Below are positions 9,142-17,572 of a stretch of DNA of 64,000 nt, piece after piece. Both the position numbers and the translations under genes were made by a program. The notes below the pieces were generated by a model. That model was not told where the DNA came from, did not search any database, and saw nothing but the letters and a program-made list of their open reading frames with translations. Position 1 is the stretch's first letter; every line of letters starts with the position of its first letter. The stretch comes from CBDAUN01 sp965200645. GTDB lineage: Bacteria; Pseudomonadota; Gammaproteobacteria; Arenicellales; JAJDZL01. Location of the stretch: positions 682,001-746,000 of the forward strand of contig CBDAUN010000003.1 in NCBI GenBank assembly GCA_965200645.1, written 5' to 3'.

Positions 9142-9869
9142 TACCTAAGACCCCTTTCTTCCGAATTACCGAAGTACGACTTGCGAATGACGTCTTCGCT
9201 CTTTAATTCCTCGGGTGTTCCCTCCCGAGTGATTTTCCCAATCTCCAATAGATAAATATAACTGGCAAGACTCAATGCAAAATTTGCATTTTGTTCAGCG
9301 ATAACTATTGTCAGTCCATGGTCTCGGTTCAACTTCACCAGTGCTTCTGCGATATCCAGGCAGACTTTCGGTGACAGCCCAATAGTTGGCTCATCTACCA
9401 GCAGCATCCGCGGGCTGGCCATTAAAGCTCGGCCCAGGGAAAGCATTTGTCTTTCGCCACCGCTTTGAGTACCGGCCTCCTGTTTTCGTCTCTCCTTCAA
9501 AATGGGGAACAAACCGTAAACAAGTTCCAGATTCTTACCGATATCGCTTCGAGCTTGAAATCCTCCAACTAATAGGTTGTCTTCTACGTTCATCTGCGTA
9601 AATAAATTACCCCGCTCCGAAGCATAACTGATGCCCATGCTTACAATTTTCTGAGGTGGGTAACGACGCAGATCCTGCTTTTCAAATTCAATATTGCCCG
9701 TAGAAGTATTCAAACCAAAGATCGCATCAAAAAGCGTCGACTTTCCGGCACCGACCGGGCCAATGATTGCAACAATTTGGCCCGCATCAACCGACATTGA
9801 AACGCCATGTAAGGACTTGGCCATGCCGTACACAACTTCAAGATTCTTAATATTAAGAATTTCAGTCAC
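9141..9869 (-). CDS. livF: branched-chain amino-acid-type ABC transporter ATPase (LivF family)
   Basis: A 242-residue cytoplasmic ATPase with Walker A GPVGAGKS near residue 37, the signature SGGERQML and Walker B LLVDEP. It is one of the two ATPases of a Liv/Urt-type importer. The gene is abutted by livG upstream (1-bp overlap) and the GntR gene downstream. The family imports branched-chain amino acids, amides, urea and related nitrogen compounds, so the substrate cannot be read from this subunit. In this operon it most likely feeds the microcompartment pathway. Confidence 0.9.
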   Translation of the reverse strand: MTEILNIKNLEVVYGMAKSLHGVSMSVDAGQIVAIIGPVGAGKSTLFDAIFGLNTSTGNIEFEKQDLRRYPPQKIVSMGISYASERGNLFTQMNVEDNLLVGGFQARSDIGKNLELVYGLFPILKERRKQEAGTQSGGERQMLSLGRALMASPRMLLVDEPTIGLSPKVCLDIAEALVKLNRDHGLTIVIAEQNANFALSLASYIYLLEIGKITREGTPEELKSEDVIRKSYFGNSEERGLR

Positions 9870-10615
9870 TAGGCTGCCTCCTTTCCGGTTCCCAAGTAGG
9901 CATCTTGAACTTCAGGGTCTTGAACGACTTCGTCGAACTTCCCTTCCATCAACACGCTGCCGGCATGAATCACAATGACACGATCCACCAATGGAGCTAA
10001 CGCCTTGAGGTCATGACTGACAATTAAGTATGTAGTTCCATGTGACTCTTTGCGATTCACCAGCAGTTCAGAAATTTGCTCTATTTCTCCATACGTTAAA
10101 CCCGCAAAGACTTCATCTAAGAGCAGTAGCTTTGGATTTGTCGCAAGTGTTCTGGCAAGTTCAAGCTTTCGAAGATCGCCCATTGCCAGTTCTGAAGGAA
10201 ATTGCTCTAACTGACTTGCACTGAAACCGACGCTTTGTGCGATTGATTTCTCACTTTCAGCATCTGCACCGTAATTCAGCATCTTAACAATACTGTCAGG
10301 CATCATGCTGACACGAATGTTCTCTCTTACTGTGAGTTTGGAAAATGGCCTGGGAACTTGATAAGTTCTGGCTATTCCCTGTTTGACCCGTGCATGAATT
10401 GGCAAGGCATCAATGTTCACGCCATTGAGGACGACGTTGCCTTTATCGGGTTTGATTTCATTCATGAGCAAGTTGAAAAGTGTGGTCTTCCCGGCACCGT
10501 TGGGACCGATAATGCCAACGGTCTCTCCAGATTCTACATGCAGTGTTACATTCCTTGCGGCCTGAAGACCGCCGAATGATTTGCTCAATCTCATCGCTTC
10601 TAAAATGCGCTTCAT
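9869..10615 (-). CDS. livG: branched-chain amino-acid-type ABC transporter ATPase (LivG family)
   Basis: The second ATPase of the importer, 248 residues, with Walker A GPNGAGKT near residue 36, Walker B LLLLDE and the LivG-type long insertion after motif A. Its ATG overlaps the stop of livM as ATGA. The signature region reads LAMGDLRKLELARTL, slightly altered from LSxGQ. That variation is common in this subfamily, so I do not regard it as inactivating. Confidence 0.9.
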   Translation of the reverse strand: MKRILEAMRLSKSFGGLQAARNVTLHVESGETVGIIGPNGAGKTTLFNLLMNEIKPDKGNVVLNGVNIDALPIHARVKQGIARTYQVPRPFSKLTVRENIRVSMMPDSIVKMLNYGADAESEKSIAQSVGFSASQLEQFPSELAMGDLRKLELARTLATNPKLLLLDEVFAGLTYGEIEQISELLVNRKESHGTTYLIVSHDLKALAPLVDRVIVIHAGSVLMEGKFDEVVQDPEVQDAYLGTGKEAA

Positions 10616-11583
10616 GCTGTACCTCTTCGAGGCAAAATTTGAGCGATTCTCTTTATCAGTGTTCTCGCCATGTGGTGCAATCCGTTAGGTTGAACTACAT
10701 ATAGAATCAGTGCTACTGCTCCATACAGTAAGAACCGTTCTGTACCGGGTATGTAAGGCCGTAACCACTCTAGTAAGAAAGTGAGAAAAAATGCACCCGC
10801 AATAGGACCCGTAATGGTGCCTGCCCCTCCAAGCAGGCATGCAACCAAAATCTGAAACAGAAAGCCTACATCAAATAACGCCCGAGGTGCGATTGAGCCT
10901 AAATAGTGGACGTAGAGTGCACCGCCTAATCCAGCGGCGAATGCACTGAGCATGAATGCGAATAGTTTTAGTTTTGTGACATTCAAACCGCTCGCACCAA
11001 CGGCATCTTCATCCATACCAATAGCGCTTAACGCAATTCCCAATCGCGTTCGAATTAGCATCCACATACTAAAACCCAGGGTTAGCATTACCCCGAGTGC
11101 CAGGTAGTAATTCGGCGCTGCTCCAGTCACCATACTGGTCAACCCGGACAACCCTCGAGTTCCACCCGTAACCTGAGGCGCAATAACCTGAACCAAACCA
11201 TAAATCAGTTCCATGAACGCCAATGTGACTAAAGCAAAATAGGTCCCACGTATGCGAAGTGCTGGAACAAAGAACAATGTTCCGCCAATCATTGTCATCA
11301 GCACTGCTGTGGGTATGCTGAAGTACAGCGGCCAGTGTAAGTGGTATGTCAGTAATGCTGTTGTGTAGCCGCCAATACCGATGAGAAACGGATGCCCAAA
11401 ACTGATGTAACCGGTTTTGCCCGACATGATGTCCCAACTTATCGCGAAAATTGCCAGGTAAAGCGCAAAAACAAACGAGCGAACGACTCCGGTTCCAACA
11501 AAATGAGGCAGCACCAGCATTACAGCAGCAAATACCGCCCAACCAAGAATCCCTCTGCGTGTTGCTGAATCCAACTGAATCAT
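10612..11583 (-). CDS. livM: branched-chain amino-acid-type ABC transporter permease (LivM family)
   Basis: A membrane permease of 323 residues with about eight to nine hydrophobic segments. It carries the family hallmark stretch near SGKTGYISFGHPFLIGIGGY and GGAGTITGPIAGAFF. It pairs with LivH to form the channel of the importer. It overlaps both neighbours by 4 bp, which points to translational coupling. Confidence 0.9.
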   Translation of the reverse strand: MIQLDSATRRGILGWAVFAAVMLVLPHFVGTGVVRSFVFALYLAIFAISWDIMSGKTGYISFGHPFLIGIGGYTTALLTYHLHWPLYFSIPTAVLMTMIGGTLFFVPALRIRGTYFALVTLAFMELIYGLVQVIAPQVTGGTRGLSGLTSMVTGAAPNYYLALGVMLTLGFSMWMLIRTRLGIALSAIGMDEDAVGASGLNVTKLKLFAFMLSAFAAGLGGALYVHYLGSIAPRALFDVGFLFQILVACLLGGAGTITGPIAGAFFLTFLLEWLRPYIPGTERFLLYGAVALILYVVQPNGLHHMARTLIKRIAQILPRRGTA

Positions 11584-12434
11584 AATTCCGACTTGCCGAA
11601 CAACCCTTTTGGGGCCACAAGCAGTACCACAATAATGATGATCATCGTTGCAACACCACGCAGTTCAGCAGCAATCAGTGTAGTTGTGATCGTTTCGAGC
11701 ATGCCAATGATGTGCGCTGCGACCAAACTTCCAACGATACTGCCGATTCCTCCTACGATTACTACGGCTACCGCGATAATTAGCGGCGTAACCCACATAT
11801 TAGGATCCAGTTGGGTATACGTTGCAAGAAACACTCCCGCAATCGCCCCAAACATTCCCGAAATGGCCCATGTCATTACATTGATTAAATCCGGGTTGAT
11901 GCCTGCAACTATGGCACCCTTTTCGTCCATGGATACGGCTCGAATAGCTCTACCCAAATGAGTAAACCCAATGAACAAAAATAAGGCCCCCAACAAAAAC
12001 CAACTCGTCACTGCTGCGATCACGATGTTGTAGGTGACATTCACGTCTCCCACTCGAAGCACGCCGGGAATTAATGGCCACATACTTTTTGGAGAAGGCG
12101 AAAACACCAATATGACTGACGCTTGAACCACCACGGCCAATATCAATGTCGAAATTTCCACTGCGACGACATCACCGCGTAGTCTCTTTACGAGGATTTG
12201 GTAAACCAGCATGCCGAATACCGCTCCAGCGACTGCTGCAATGATGAAACTAGGAACCTTGGGCAAGCCCCACAACTGTGCGCCTTGATAATAAATGTAG
12301 CCACCCAGCATCAAAAACGAACCGTAAGCAAGATTCAGTACGCGACCTACGCTAAATATCATCGTAAATCCGACCGCGATCAATGCGTAAAATCCGCTAA
12401 GCATCAATCCCTGAATCATTACTTGGGCAAGCAA
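11580..12434 (-). CDS. livH: branched-chain amino-acid-type ABC transporter permease (LivH family)
   Basis: A 284-residue permease, hydrophobic almost throughout, with the LivH hallmarks GLMLSGFYALIAVGFTMIF at the N-terminus and VVIVGGIGSIVGSLVAA near the C-terminus. It is separated from the binding-protein gene upstream by about 80 bp that hold a strong hairpin, so the permeases and ATPases are probably made in smaller amounts than the binding protein. Confidence 0.9.
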   Translation of the reverse strand: MLAQVMIQGLMLSGFYALIAVGFTMIFSVGRVLNLAYGSFLMLGGYIYYQGAQLWGLPKVPSFIIAAVAGAVFGMLVYQILVKRLRGDVVAVEISTLILAVVVQASVILVFSPSPKSMWPLIPGVLRVGDVNVTYNIVIAAVTSWFLLGALFLFIGFTHLGRAIRAVSMDEKGAIVAGINPDLINVMTWAISGMFGAIAGVFLATYTQLDPNMWVTPLIIAVAVVIVGGIGSIVGSLVAAHIIGMLETITTTLIAAELRGVATMIIIIVVLLVAPKGLFGKSEL

Positions 12435-12459
12435 GAATTAATCTCCTAGTGTTGAAATA

Positions 12460-12496
12460 TTTTCACTTCCGGCCTGCATAGCACCGGAAGTGAAAA
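12460..12496 (-). terminator. intra-operon hairpin after the binding-protein gene
   Basis: A perfect 13-bp inverted repeat (arms 12460-12472 and 12484-12496, 11-nt loop) lies between the stop of the substrate-binding protein gene and livH. On the transcribed strand it is not followed by a proper U run. I therefore read it as an attenuator or mRNA-stabilising stem that keeps the binding protein more abundant than the membrane subunits, rather than as a full terminator. Confidence 0.6.
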
Positions 12497-12513
12497 CTTA
12501 AGTTACATTTGAA

Positions 12514-13827
12514 TCAATTGATCCAAGACGGCTCTTTAAATTGGCCGTTTGCAAACTTTTCAGGATAAATAACAGCAGCAGTGCCATCTTCATACCACTG
12601 CACAACCACCATGGCCGGACTACCGTCGTCAAACGGTGCGGTGATGTCGAACTTTACATTGTGAGTGTATTCACGATTGGTTCTCGGTTCAATTTCACCT
12701 GGCTTCCAATAGGCATAGCGCAACCAAATTTTTCCGTCCTTGTATAGTTTAAGGTCAGTATTTTCATACGCTTGTACCCACGCGTCCAATGGTTCAAACC
12801 CACCTGCTACTTCCGCTGCTTCAAATGCAGTGTAGATTCCGTAATAGGCGTTAAAACCGTTGAAGTGTGGATAAATCGGACGCTCATTACCATAACGAGC
12901 CTTGTAGTTCTCGATAAACTTGGCAGTGCGATCGTCCAAAGCCATACCGACAGCAGGAACCGGACTCAAAGTTGAAGTTCCGCCACCCAAGCCACCTGTA
13001 TCGTCCCAAAAGTCCTGACCAAATGCAGCTACGTTAACACCAGTCATTGGAATTGGAACCTGCAACTTCACGTATTGTGATGCTGGAACTTGGCTTCTAA
13101 CGGATGACACCAGGTAAATAAAATCTGCTCCAGAATCCACTGCCTTGTTAAACAACGGACCGAAGTCGACGGTATTGGCGTCGTAAATGATTTCTTCAGA
13201 AATGGCGATTCCCGCTTCTGGTGCAAGCAAGTCTCGAACCAACCCTGCGATCGAAACTCCGAAAGCAGTGTCTTCGAACATCAAAACTGTAGATTTGTAA
13301 CCCATTTGATCAGCAAGGACGTCCTTACCAAAATCAATGTATAGGGTCGCCAGAGCTTCGTCGCAAGCGATATTCATGAAGTACATTTTGTACTTTTCAT
13401 AATCTTCAACTACTTTGTCAATGATGCCGACATAGGATGTCCAGGTGTCCAACGTCGGAGTGCGATACTCTGCCATTCTTTCCAGCCAACCAAGCGACAC
13501 ATCGTCGATACTACCCGAAATAATGAAGTCTACGTTTTCCACATCATTTAGATACTCGTATGCCTTCACGCCTTCCACCACATCTTCACGGGTGTCTGCT
13601 TTGACGAACTTAATCATGCGTCCACCAAGCACGCCGCCAGCTGCATTCAGTTCGTCTATCGCCATCTCAGCGCCACGAATGGTGCTGAGTCCGGTGTCAC
13701 TGGCAAATGAGCCAATGTATCCAACTACGATTGGATCCTTTTCAGCATTTACCACACCAGCAAAGATAGAAGCACATGACATTAATGTTGCAACTACTGC
13801 TACTTTAAATACTCGAACTACTTTCAC
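12514..13827 (-). CDS. periplasmic substrate-binding protein of the Liv-type importer
   Basis: A periplasmic binding protein of the type I (LivJ/AmiC/UrtA) fold, about 437 residues, with a signal peptide ending near VVNA. The mature part starts KDPIVVGYIGSF and continues with STIRGAEMAIDELNAAGGVLGG, typical of the family. I choose the GTG at 13827 because GGAGG lies 8 bp before it. The ATG at 13848 would put that GGAGG inside the gene and add charged residues to the signal peptide. The ligand is unknown. Its place between the BMC genes and the permeases suggests that it captures the amine or amino compound used by the microcompartment. Confidence 0.88.
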   Translation of the reverse strand: MKVVRVFKVAVVATLMSCASIFAGVVNAEKDPIVVGYIGSFASDTGLSTIRGAEMAIDELNAAGGVLGGRMIKFVKADTREDVVEGVKAYEYLNDVENVDFIISGSIDDVSLGWLERMAEYRTPTLDTWTSYVGIIDKVVEDYEKYKMYFMNIACDEALATLYIDFGKDVLADQMGYKSTVLMFEDTAFGVSIAGLVRDLLAPEAGIAISEEIIYDANTVDFGPLFNKAVDSGADFIYLVSSVRSQVPASQYVKLQVPIPMTGVNVAAFGQDFWDDTGGLGGGTSTLSPVPAVGMALDDRTAKFIENYKARYGNERPIYPHFNGFNAYYGIYTAFEAAEVAGGFEPLDAWVQAYENTDLKLYKDGKIWLRYAYWKPGEIEPRTNREYTHNVKFDITAPFDDGSPAMVVVQWYEDGTAAVIYPEKFANGQFKEPSWIN

Positions 13828-13875
13828 TTCTATTGACCTCCGGTGCATAAGTTAAATAAATTAGTTCTCTCCCAA

Positions 13876-13894
13876 CGAGCAATTGATTTGCTCG
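13876..13894 (-). other. short perfect hairpin between the RidA and binding-protein genes
   Basis: A 7-bp perfect stem (13876-13882 and 13888-13894) with a 5-nt loop lies in the 137-bp gap between the RidA-like gene and the binding-protein gene. This is one of the widest gaps of the operon. There is no U tract. It may be a processing or attenuation site, or part of an operator for a second promoter serving the transporter genes. Confidence 0.35.
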
Positions 13895-13964
13895 ATTATT
13901 CATCGATACTCATTAATTGAATTCATACTGTCAAAGTTGAATCGGTTCACGACTATCGAAAAAT

Positions 13965-14375
13965 TCAAAATTCTATGTTCCCGTCTTTATCATGGATCAA
14001 AGCATCTACTTCGATTTCAATCATCATGCCAGGTGTGGTGAGCCCTGCCTCTACACCAGTTGTGACTGGATTGATACCGTCAAATACCTCCCCATGCGCG
14101 CGGACAAAATCGGACGCACCAGTTTTCATGTCTGTAAGAAACGCCCTGGTTCGTACCACATGTCGCATTTCAGCACCGAGTTGATCCAGCGCTTGTCGAA
14201 TTCGGTCGAATACAAATATTGACTGAGCGTAGGTATCGTTTGGCGAGTGAAGTTTTCCGCTAGCTTCAATTGCTGTAGTCCCTGCAACAAAGACAAAGGG
14301 GCCAACACGCTTAGCACGACAATACGAACCAACCTTTTCAAATCGACCGCCAGTAAATATGCTTTCAACTTTCAT
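13965..14375 (-). CDS. RidA/YjgF-family protein of the microcompartment operon
   Basis: A 136-residue Rid-family protein. RidA hydrolyses reactive enamine and imine intermediates. The fold signatures are present (VFVAGTTAIEASG, DMKTGASDF, MMIEIEVDALI). However, the catalytic Arg, which lies before the ...VEI strand in E. coli RidA (Arg105), is replaced here: the stretch reads EAGLTTPGMMIEIE. It therefore belongs to the Arg-lacking branches, and its reaction may differ. It overlaps the dehydrogenase gene upstream by 4 bp. A role on imines from amine or N-alkyl amino-acid oxidation is attractive but inferred. Confidence 0.82.
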   Translation of the reverse strand: MKVESIFTGGRFEKVGSYCRAKRVGPFVFVAGTTAIEASGKLHSPNDTYAQSIFVFDRIRQALDQLGAEMRHVVRTRAFLTDMKTGASDFVRAHGEVFDGINPVTTGVEAGLTTPGMMIEIEVDALIHDKDGNIEF

Positions 14376-15568
14376 GATTGTGCTACGCCAATTCTTGTGC
14401 TGACTGCCTGAGCAGCCTGTCTCAATTCGTCAATTTCTTGATTGGATAGTTGAAGCTCAACTATTTCCGTCACACCACCAACCCCTAGTCTGCAGGGTAC
14501 GGACAGAACTGCATCAGAAATGCCAAATTCACCCTTGAGTAAAACAGAAACTGCAACTGTGCCAGTACGAATTCCGCACATATACTCCACCAATTCCAAT
14601 GTCGCATGTGCCGGTGCCAAAGTTGCTGAACCTGTCTTTTTCAATGCCACAACCTCAGCACCAGCGCCAACTGTTGCTACTCGACACGACTCAATTACTT
14701 CTTCATTCAGGTATTCACTCAGTGGACGGTCCTTGATTGTGGCTCGTGATGATATCGGTATCATTTCGTCACCATGACTACCGAGCGACATGGCTTCAAC
14801 ATCAGCTACTGACACACCGGCAGCAACAGCAAGTGACTGGCGAAATCGTGCACCATCTAAAGTACCTGCCATGCCAAGCACACGTTCACGAGGAAACTGC
14901 GTAACCTCCAACATTAGTGCGGACATTTCATCAACCGGATTGCTCACCACAATCACCACACTCTTGGGAGCAATCTGAGCCAAAGTTTCTCCAATGCCGC
15001 GAATCACCCTGCCATTGACTTCAGCTAAATCTGACCGACTCATGCCGGGAGTTCGGGGGCGACCGGCGGTCACCACTACTACATCCGAGTCTGCCACACT
15101 TTGTAACGAAGTACTGCCCTTAAATTCGGTGCTTGATCTCGTAATGCCTCTGGAATGTTGTAGGTCCAAGGCAAGAGATTCAGCCGCACCGGGCAGAATG
15201 TCAATCAGACACGCTTCTCTTGAAACCTTGCGCAACCCAATAAGGTGAGCAAGGTGAGAGCCAACTCCACCACAACCGATAATGGCCAACTTGGAGAGCA
15301 GCCTAACAGGTTCATCATTCACTCGAACTGGTGGAATCCATTTGGGATTTCTGCGATACAGCGTCCGACGTGAAGCAGTAATTGGATCGGTTTGCACAAA
15401 CGGTGTCTTTTCCATTGGCCGATCGATCAACTGAATATTCAGACGCTGTGCGGTATCTTTGGCTTGTGCTGTAACAATGTCCGTACCACCAACCTCTACA
15501 TGCAGTCTGCCACGTCGGCACGCGTCCCGAATCTGTTCATCAGCGATGACGCTACGCTTCATGGTCAT
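14372..15568 (-). CDS. malate/lactate dehydrogenase-family enzyme with N-terminal extension, likely BMC cargo
   Basis: A 398-residue NAD-dependent 2-hydroxyacid dehydrogenase. After an extension of about 85 residues comes a Rossmann GCGGVGSHLA, the mobile loop RPRTPGMSR (the Arg at the specificity position is malate-dehydrogenase-like), LDGARFR and the catalytic His in GSHGDE. All catalytic residues are kept. The extension has an Arg-rich helix followed by a strand-helix module. It reminds me of the start of the BMC protein EutT, though I cannot verify this. It may be a targeting module. Within a metabolosome this enzyme could re-oxidise the NADH made by the aldehyde dehydrogenase. Its start overlaps the BMC-T stop as ATGA. 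Confidence 0.85.
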   Translation of the reverse strand: MTMKRSVIADEQIRDACRRGRLHVEVGGTDIVTAQAKDTAQRLNIQLIDRPMEKTPFVQTDPITASRRTLYRRNPKWIPPVRVNDEPVRLLSKLAIIGCGGVGSHLAHLIGLRKVSREACLIDILPGAAESLALDLQHSRGITRSSTEFKGSTSLQSVADSDVVVVTAGRPRTPGMSRSDLAEVNGRVIRGIGETLAQIAPKSVVIVVSNPVDEMSALMLEVTQFPRERVLGMAGTLDGARFRQSLAVAAGVSVADVEAMSLGSHGDEMIPISSRATIKDRPLSEYLNEEVIESCRVATVGAGAEVVALKKTGSATLAPAHATLELVEYMCGIRTGTVAVSVLLKGEFGISDAVLSVPCRLGVGGVTEIVELQLSNQEIDELRQAAQAVSTRIGVAQS

Positions 15569-16191
15569 TCATCCCTGCCTTCAACCTCAGCCAGAGCTAC
15601 CTCTGCCTGATGAATCGCGGTTTTTATGGATTCTTCAGCACCCGAAATAAATAATCTACCGAAACGACCCACTGCACGAACCTGAACAATGTCAATCATT
15701 GCTGACTTCTCCGCTTCATTGGCCGCTATGGATATGTAGGCAGCTGGAGAACATTCAATGATTCCGAGTGTTTGACCAGGAACAATCAAGGACCCTGAAG
15801 ACCATTTATTCAACAGTTGTGCCTGATAGGGTTCAACAGAAGTAATAATTTGAGTTGATTCGACTCTAGGCTTAACGCGGTCATTTAGACTCATTCCAAG
15901 ATCAGAAAGAATGGCATTGCGAGCAGCACTAATTTGTGAGTTGCTTGGCGATCGTAGAATGAAAAAGCCAAATTCACGTTCAACGATTTGACTAGTCACT
16001 TCTGATCGACTCGCCTTCAATGCGATGTCAATCAGTCGAAAAACTTGATTGCCGGGAGCAAATTCACCGATTAATACCGTATCACCAGACAATGGAACAG
16101 ACCCTTGTGTTGTTGCCCCGTTGTATGCAGCAAACTTTGGCTGCAGACGATCAATCTGCATTAGTGCTCGAATGGTCAGAGAATCTGGCAT
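15565..16191 (-). CDS. tandem-domain microcompartment shell protein (BMC-T)
   Basis: About 208 residues with two BMC domains. The first spans about 30-100 and is divergent (TVLIGEFAPGNQVFRLIDIALKAS). The second spans about 122-200 (LGIIECSPAAYISIAANEA, pore region RAVGRFGRLFISG). Tandem proteins form trimers that occupy hexagonal positions and often carry larger or gated pores. I choose the ATG at 16191, just after the aldehyde dehydrogenase stop. A longer frame from 16248 would overlap that gene by 56 bp and adds no conserved sequence. There is no clear iron-sulfur Cys motif as in PduT. Confidence 0.85.
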   Translation of the reverse strand: MPDSLTIRALMQIDRLQPKFAAYNGATTQGSVPLSGDTVLIGEFAPGNQVFRLIDIALKASRSEVTSQIVEREFGFFILRSPSNSQISAARNAILSDLGMSLNDRVKPRVESTQIITSVEPYQAQLLNKWSSGSLIVPGQTLGIIECSPAAYISIAANEAEKSAMIDIVQVRAVGRFGRLFISGAEESIKTAIHQAEVALAEVEGRDE

Positions 16192-16192
16192 T

Positions 16193-17569
16193 TTAATCAC
16201 CGTATGAGTCGTAAATCTCTCGCCACGGTCTGTTTTCGTAGGCGACACGCTTAATATTGATCAAATGCAGTGCAGTCACATTGTCAGAGGTAATTGATCC
16301 CGACCATGTCCCTGTACCAAGCATAAAACTCGGTTCCAGATCAGTTGAATAGCCCATTCCGCCGATGATCGCTGGTGTGTTCACCAAAACTCTACCCACT
16401 GGCAGTTCACTATATTTAGCTACAACAGAACCTTCGTCACAGTGAATTGCTGCAGTGTGCCCCCATCCGCCCAACGCCACGATCTGTTGCGCAAGTTCAT
16501 AGCCCTGCGAATTCGATCTTGCCTCATACCAAGCAAGAACGGGGTTAAGCTTCTCCAGTGAAAGTGGGACATTTTGACCAATAGCAGTTTGCGGGGCAAC
16601 TAAAACGCGAATTCTAGGTGGCAATTCAATTTGTGCCAATTCCGCTAAAACCCTCGGAGACTGTCCCACTCGATCAGGATTTATGGCACCATCTGTGAAG
16701 ATGACATTTGCCAGGCGAATCGCCTCCTGTTCGGAGCAAAAATAGGCACCACGCAGTTTCATTTCTTCCTTCAACGCGCGACTAATCTGGCGGTCGACGA
16801 TAACCGCCTGCTCAGATACGCATGCAGTGCCATAATCAAACTCCTTGGAGGTAATAATTTGCTCTGCCACTTCATCCAAATCATTCGATTTCGAAGAATG
16901 TACGTAACATGGGACGTTCCCAGGGCCTACTGCCAAAGTGGGCTTGCCGGAAGAATACGCTGCCTTGACCATTGCAGGACCGCCAGTAGCCAACACCACG
17001 GATGTTCTTCTGTGTCTCATCAGTTCTCCGGTACCGGCAATGGCAACCTTGTCTAGGCACTGAATCAACCCTGCTGGAGCACCTAAACGCTCAGCTGCTG
17101 CAGCCATAACCGCCGTCGTCTCCATTCCACATTTGATTCCCTTCGGATGCGGAGCACAGACAATGGCATTACCCGCTTTAATTGCTGAAATAATTTTGTA
17201 GATCACGGTAGATGTTGGATTTGTAACCGGTATCAATGCTGCCACAACACCCATCGGTTCGCCGATGGCCGCAACTTTAGTGACATCGTCACTCCAAAGG
17301 ATTCCACGGGTTCTGATTTTTCTTAGCCACTGCGCAACTTCAATGGAGTTGAATAAGTTCTTAATTCGCTTGTCCTGGACATTGCCACACCTAGTCTCCT
17401 CTACCGCAAGTTCCGCCAAGCGTTGTGCTTCCGGTTCAATCGCCAGCGCCATGGCATCAACCATTGCGTCAATGTCTTCGCGTTTGAAATGTCTAAATTT
17501 GAGATAGGCTTCCCAAGCCGTTTCGGCTGCTTGTCGGGCCGCTGCTATTGATTGAAGGTCATAGTCCAT
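16193..17569 (-). CDS. CoA-acylating aldehyde dehydrogenase (EutE/PduP/SauS-like)
   Basis: A 458-residue aldehyde dehydrogenase of the CoA-acylating type, converting an aldehyde plus CoA and NAD to acyl-CoA. Visible hallmarks are PVTNPTSTVIYKIISAIKAGN, VLATGGPAMVKAAYSSGKP and the nucleophile Cys near residue 248 in DYGTACVSEQ. This is the core enzyme of nearly every metabolosome and defines the locus as catabolic rather than carboxysomal. No long N-terminal targeting extension is seen. The helical C-terminal tail could serve that purpose. The aldehyde is unknown; sequence style recalls both EutE and sulfoacetaldehyde dehydrogenase. It follows the opine-type dehydrogenase by 3 bp. Confidence 0.9.
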   Translation of the reverse strand: MDYDLQSIAAARQAAETAWEAYLKFRHFKREDIDAMVDAMALAIEPEAQRLAELAVEETRCGNVQDKRIKNLFNSIEVAQWLRKIRTRGILWSDDVTKVAAIGEPMGVVAALIPVTNPTSTVIYKIISAIKAGNAIVCAPHPKGIKCGMETTAVMAAAAERLGAPAGLIQCLDKVAIAGTGELMRHRRTSVVLATGGPAMVKAAYSSGKPTLAVGPGNVPCYVHSSKSNDLDEVAEQIITSKEFDYGTACVSEQAVIVDRQISRALKEEMKLRGAYFCSEQEAIRLANVIFTDGAINPDRVGQSPRVLAELAQIELPPRIRVLVAPQTAIGQNVPLSLEKLNPVLAWYEARSNSQGYELAQQIVALGGWGHTAAIHCDEGSVVAKYSELPVGRVLVNTPAIIGGMGYSTDLEPSFMLGTGTWSGSITSDNVTALHLINIKRVAYENRPWREIYDSYGD

Positions 17570-17572
17570 GGC

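Noticed and set aside
9141..13827. Liv-type transporter as a housekeeping branched-chain amino acid system
   Set aside because: Its position inside the BMC operon, with overlapping genes and the regulator downstream, argues for a dedicated importer of the pathway substrate. The family imports many nitrogen compounds.
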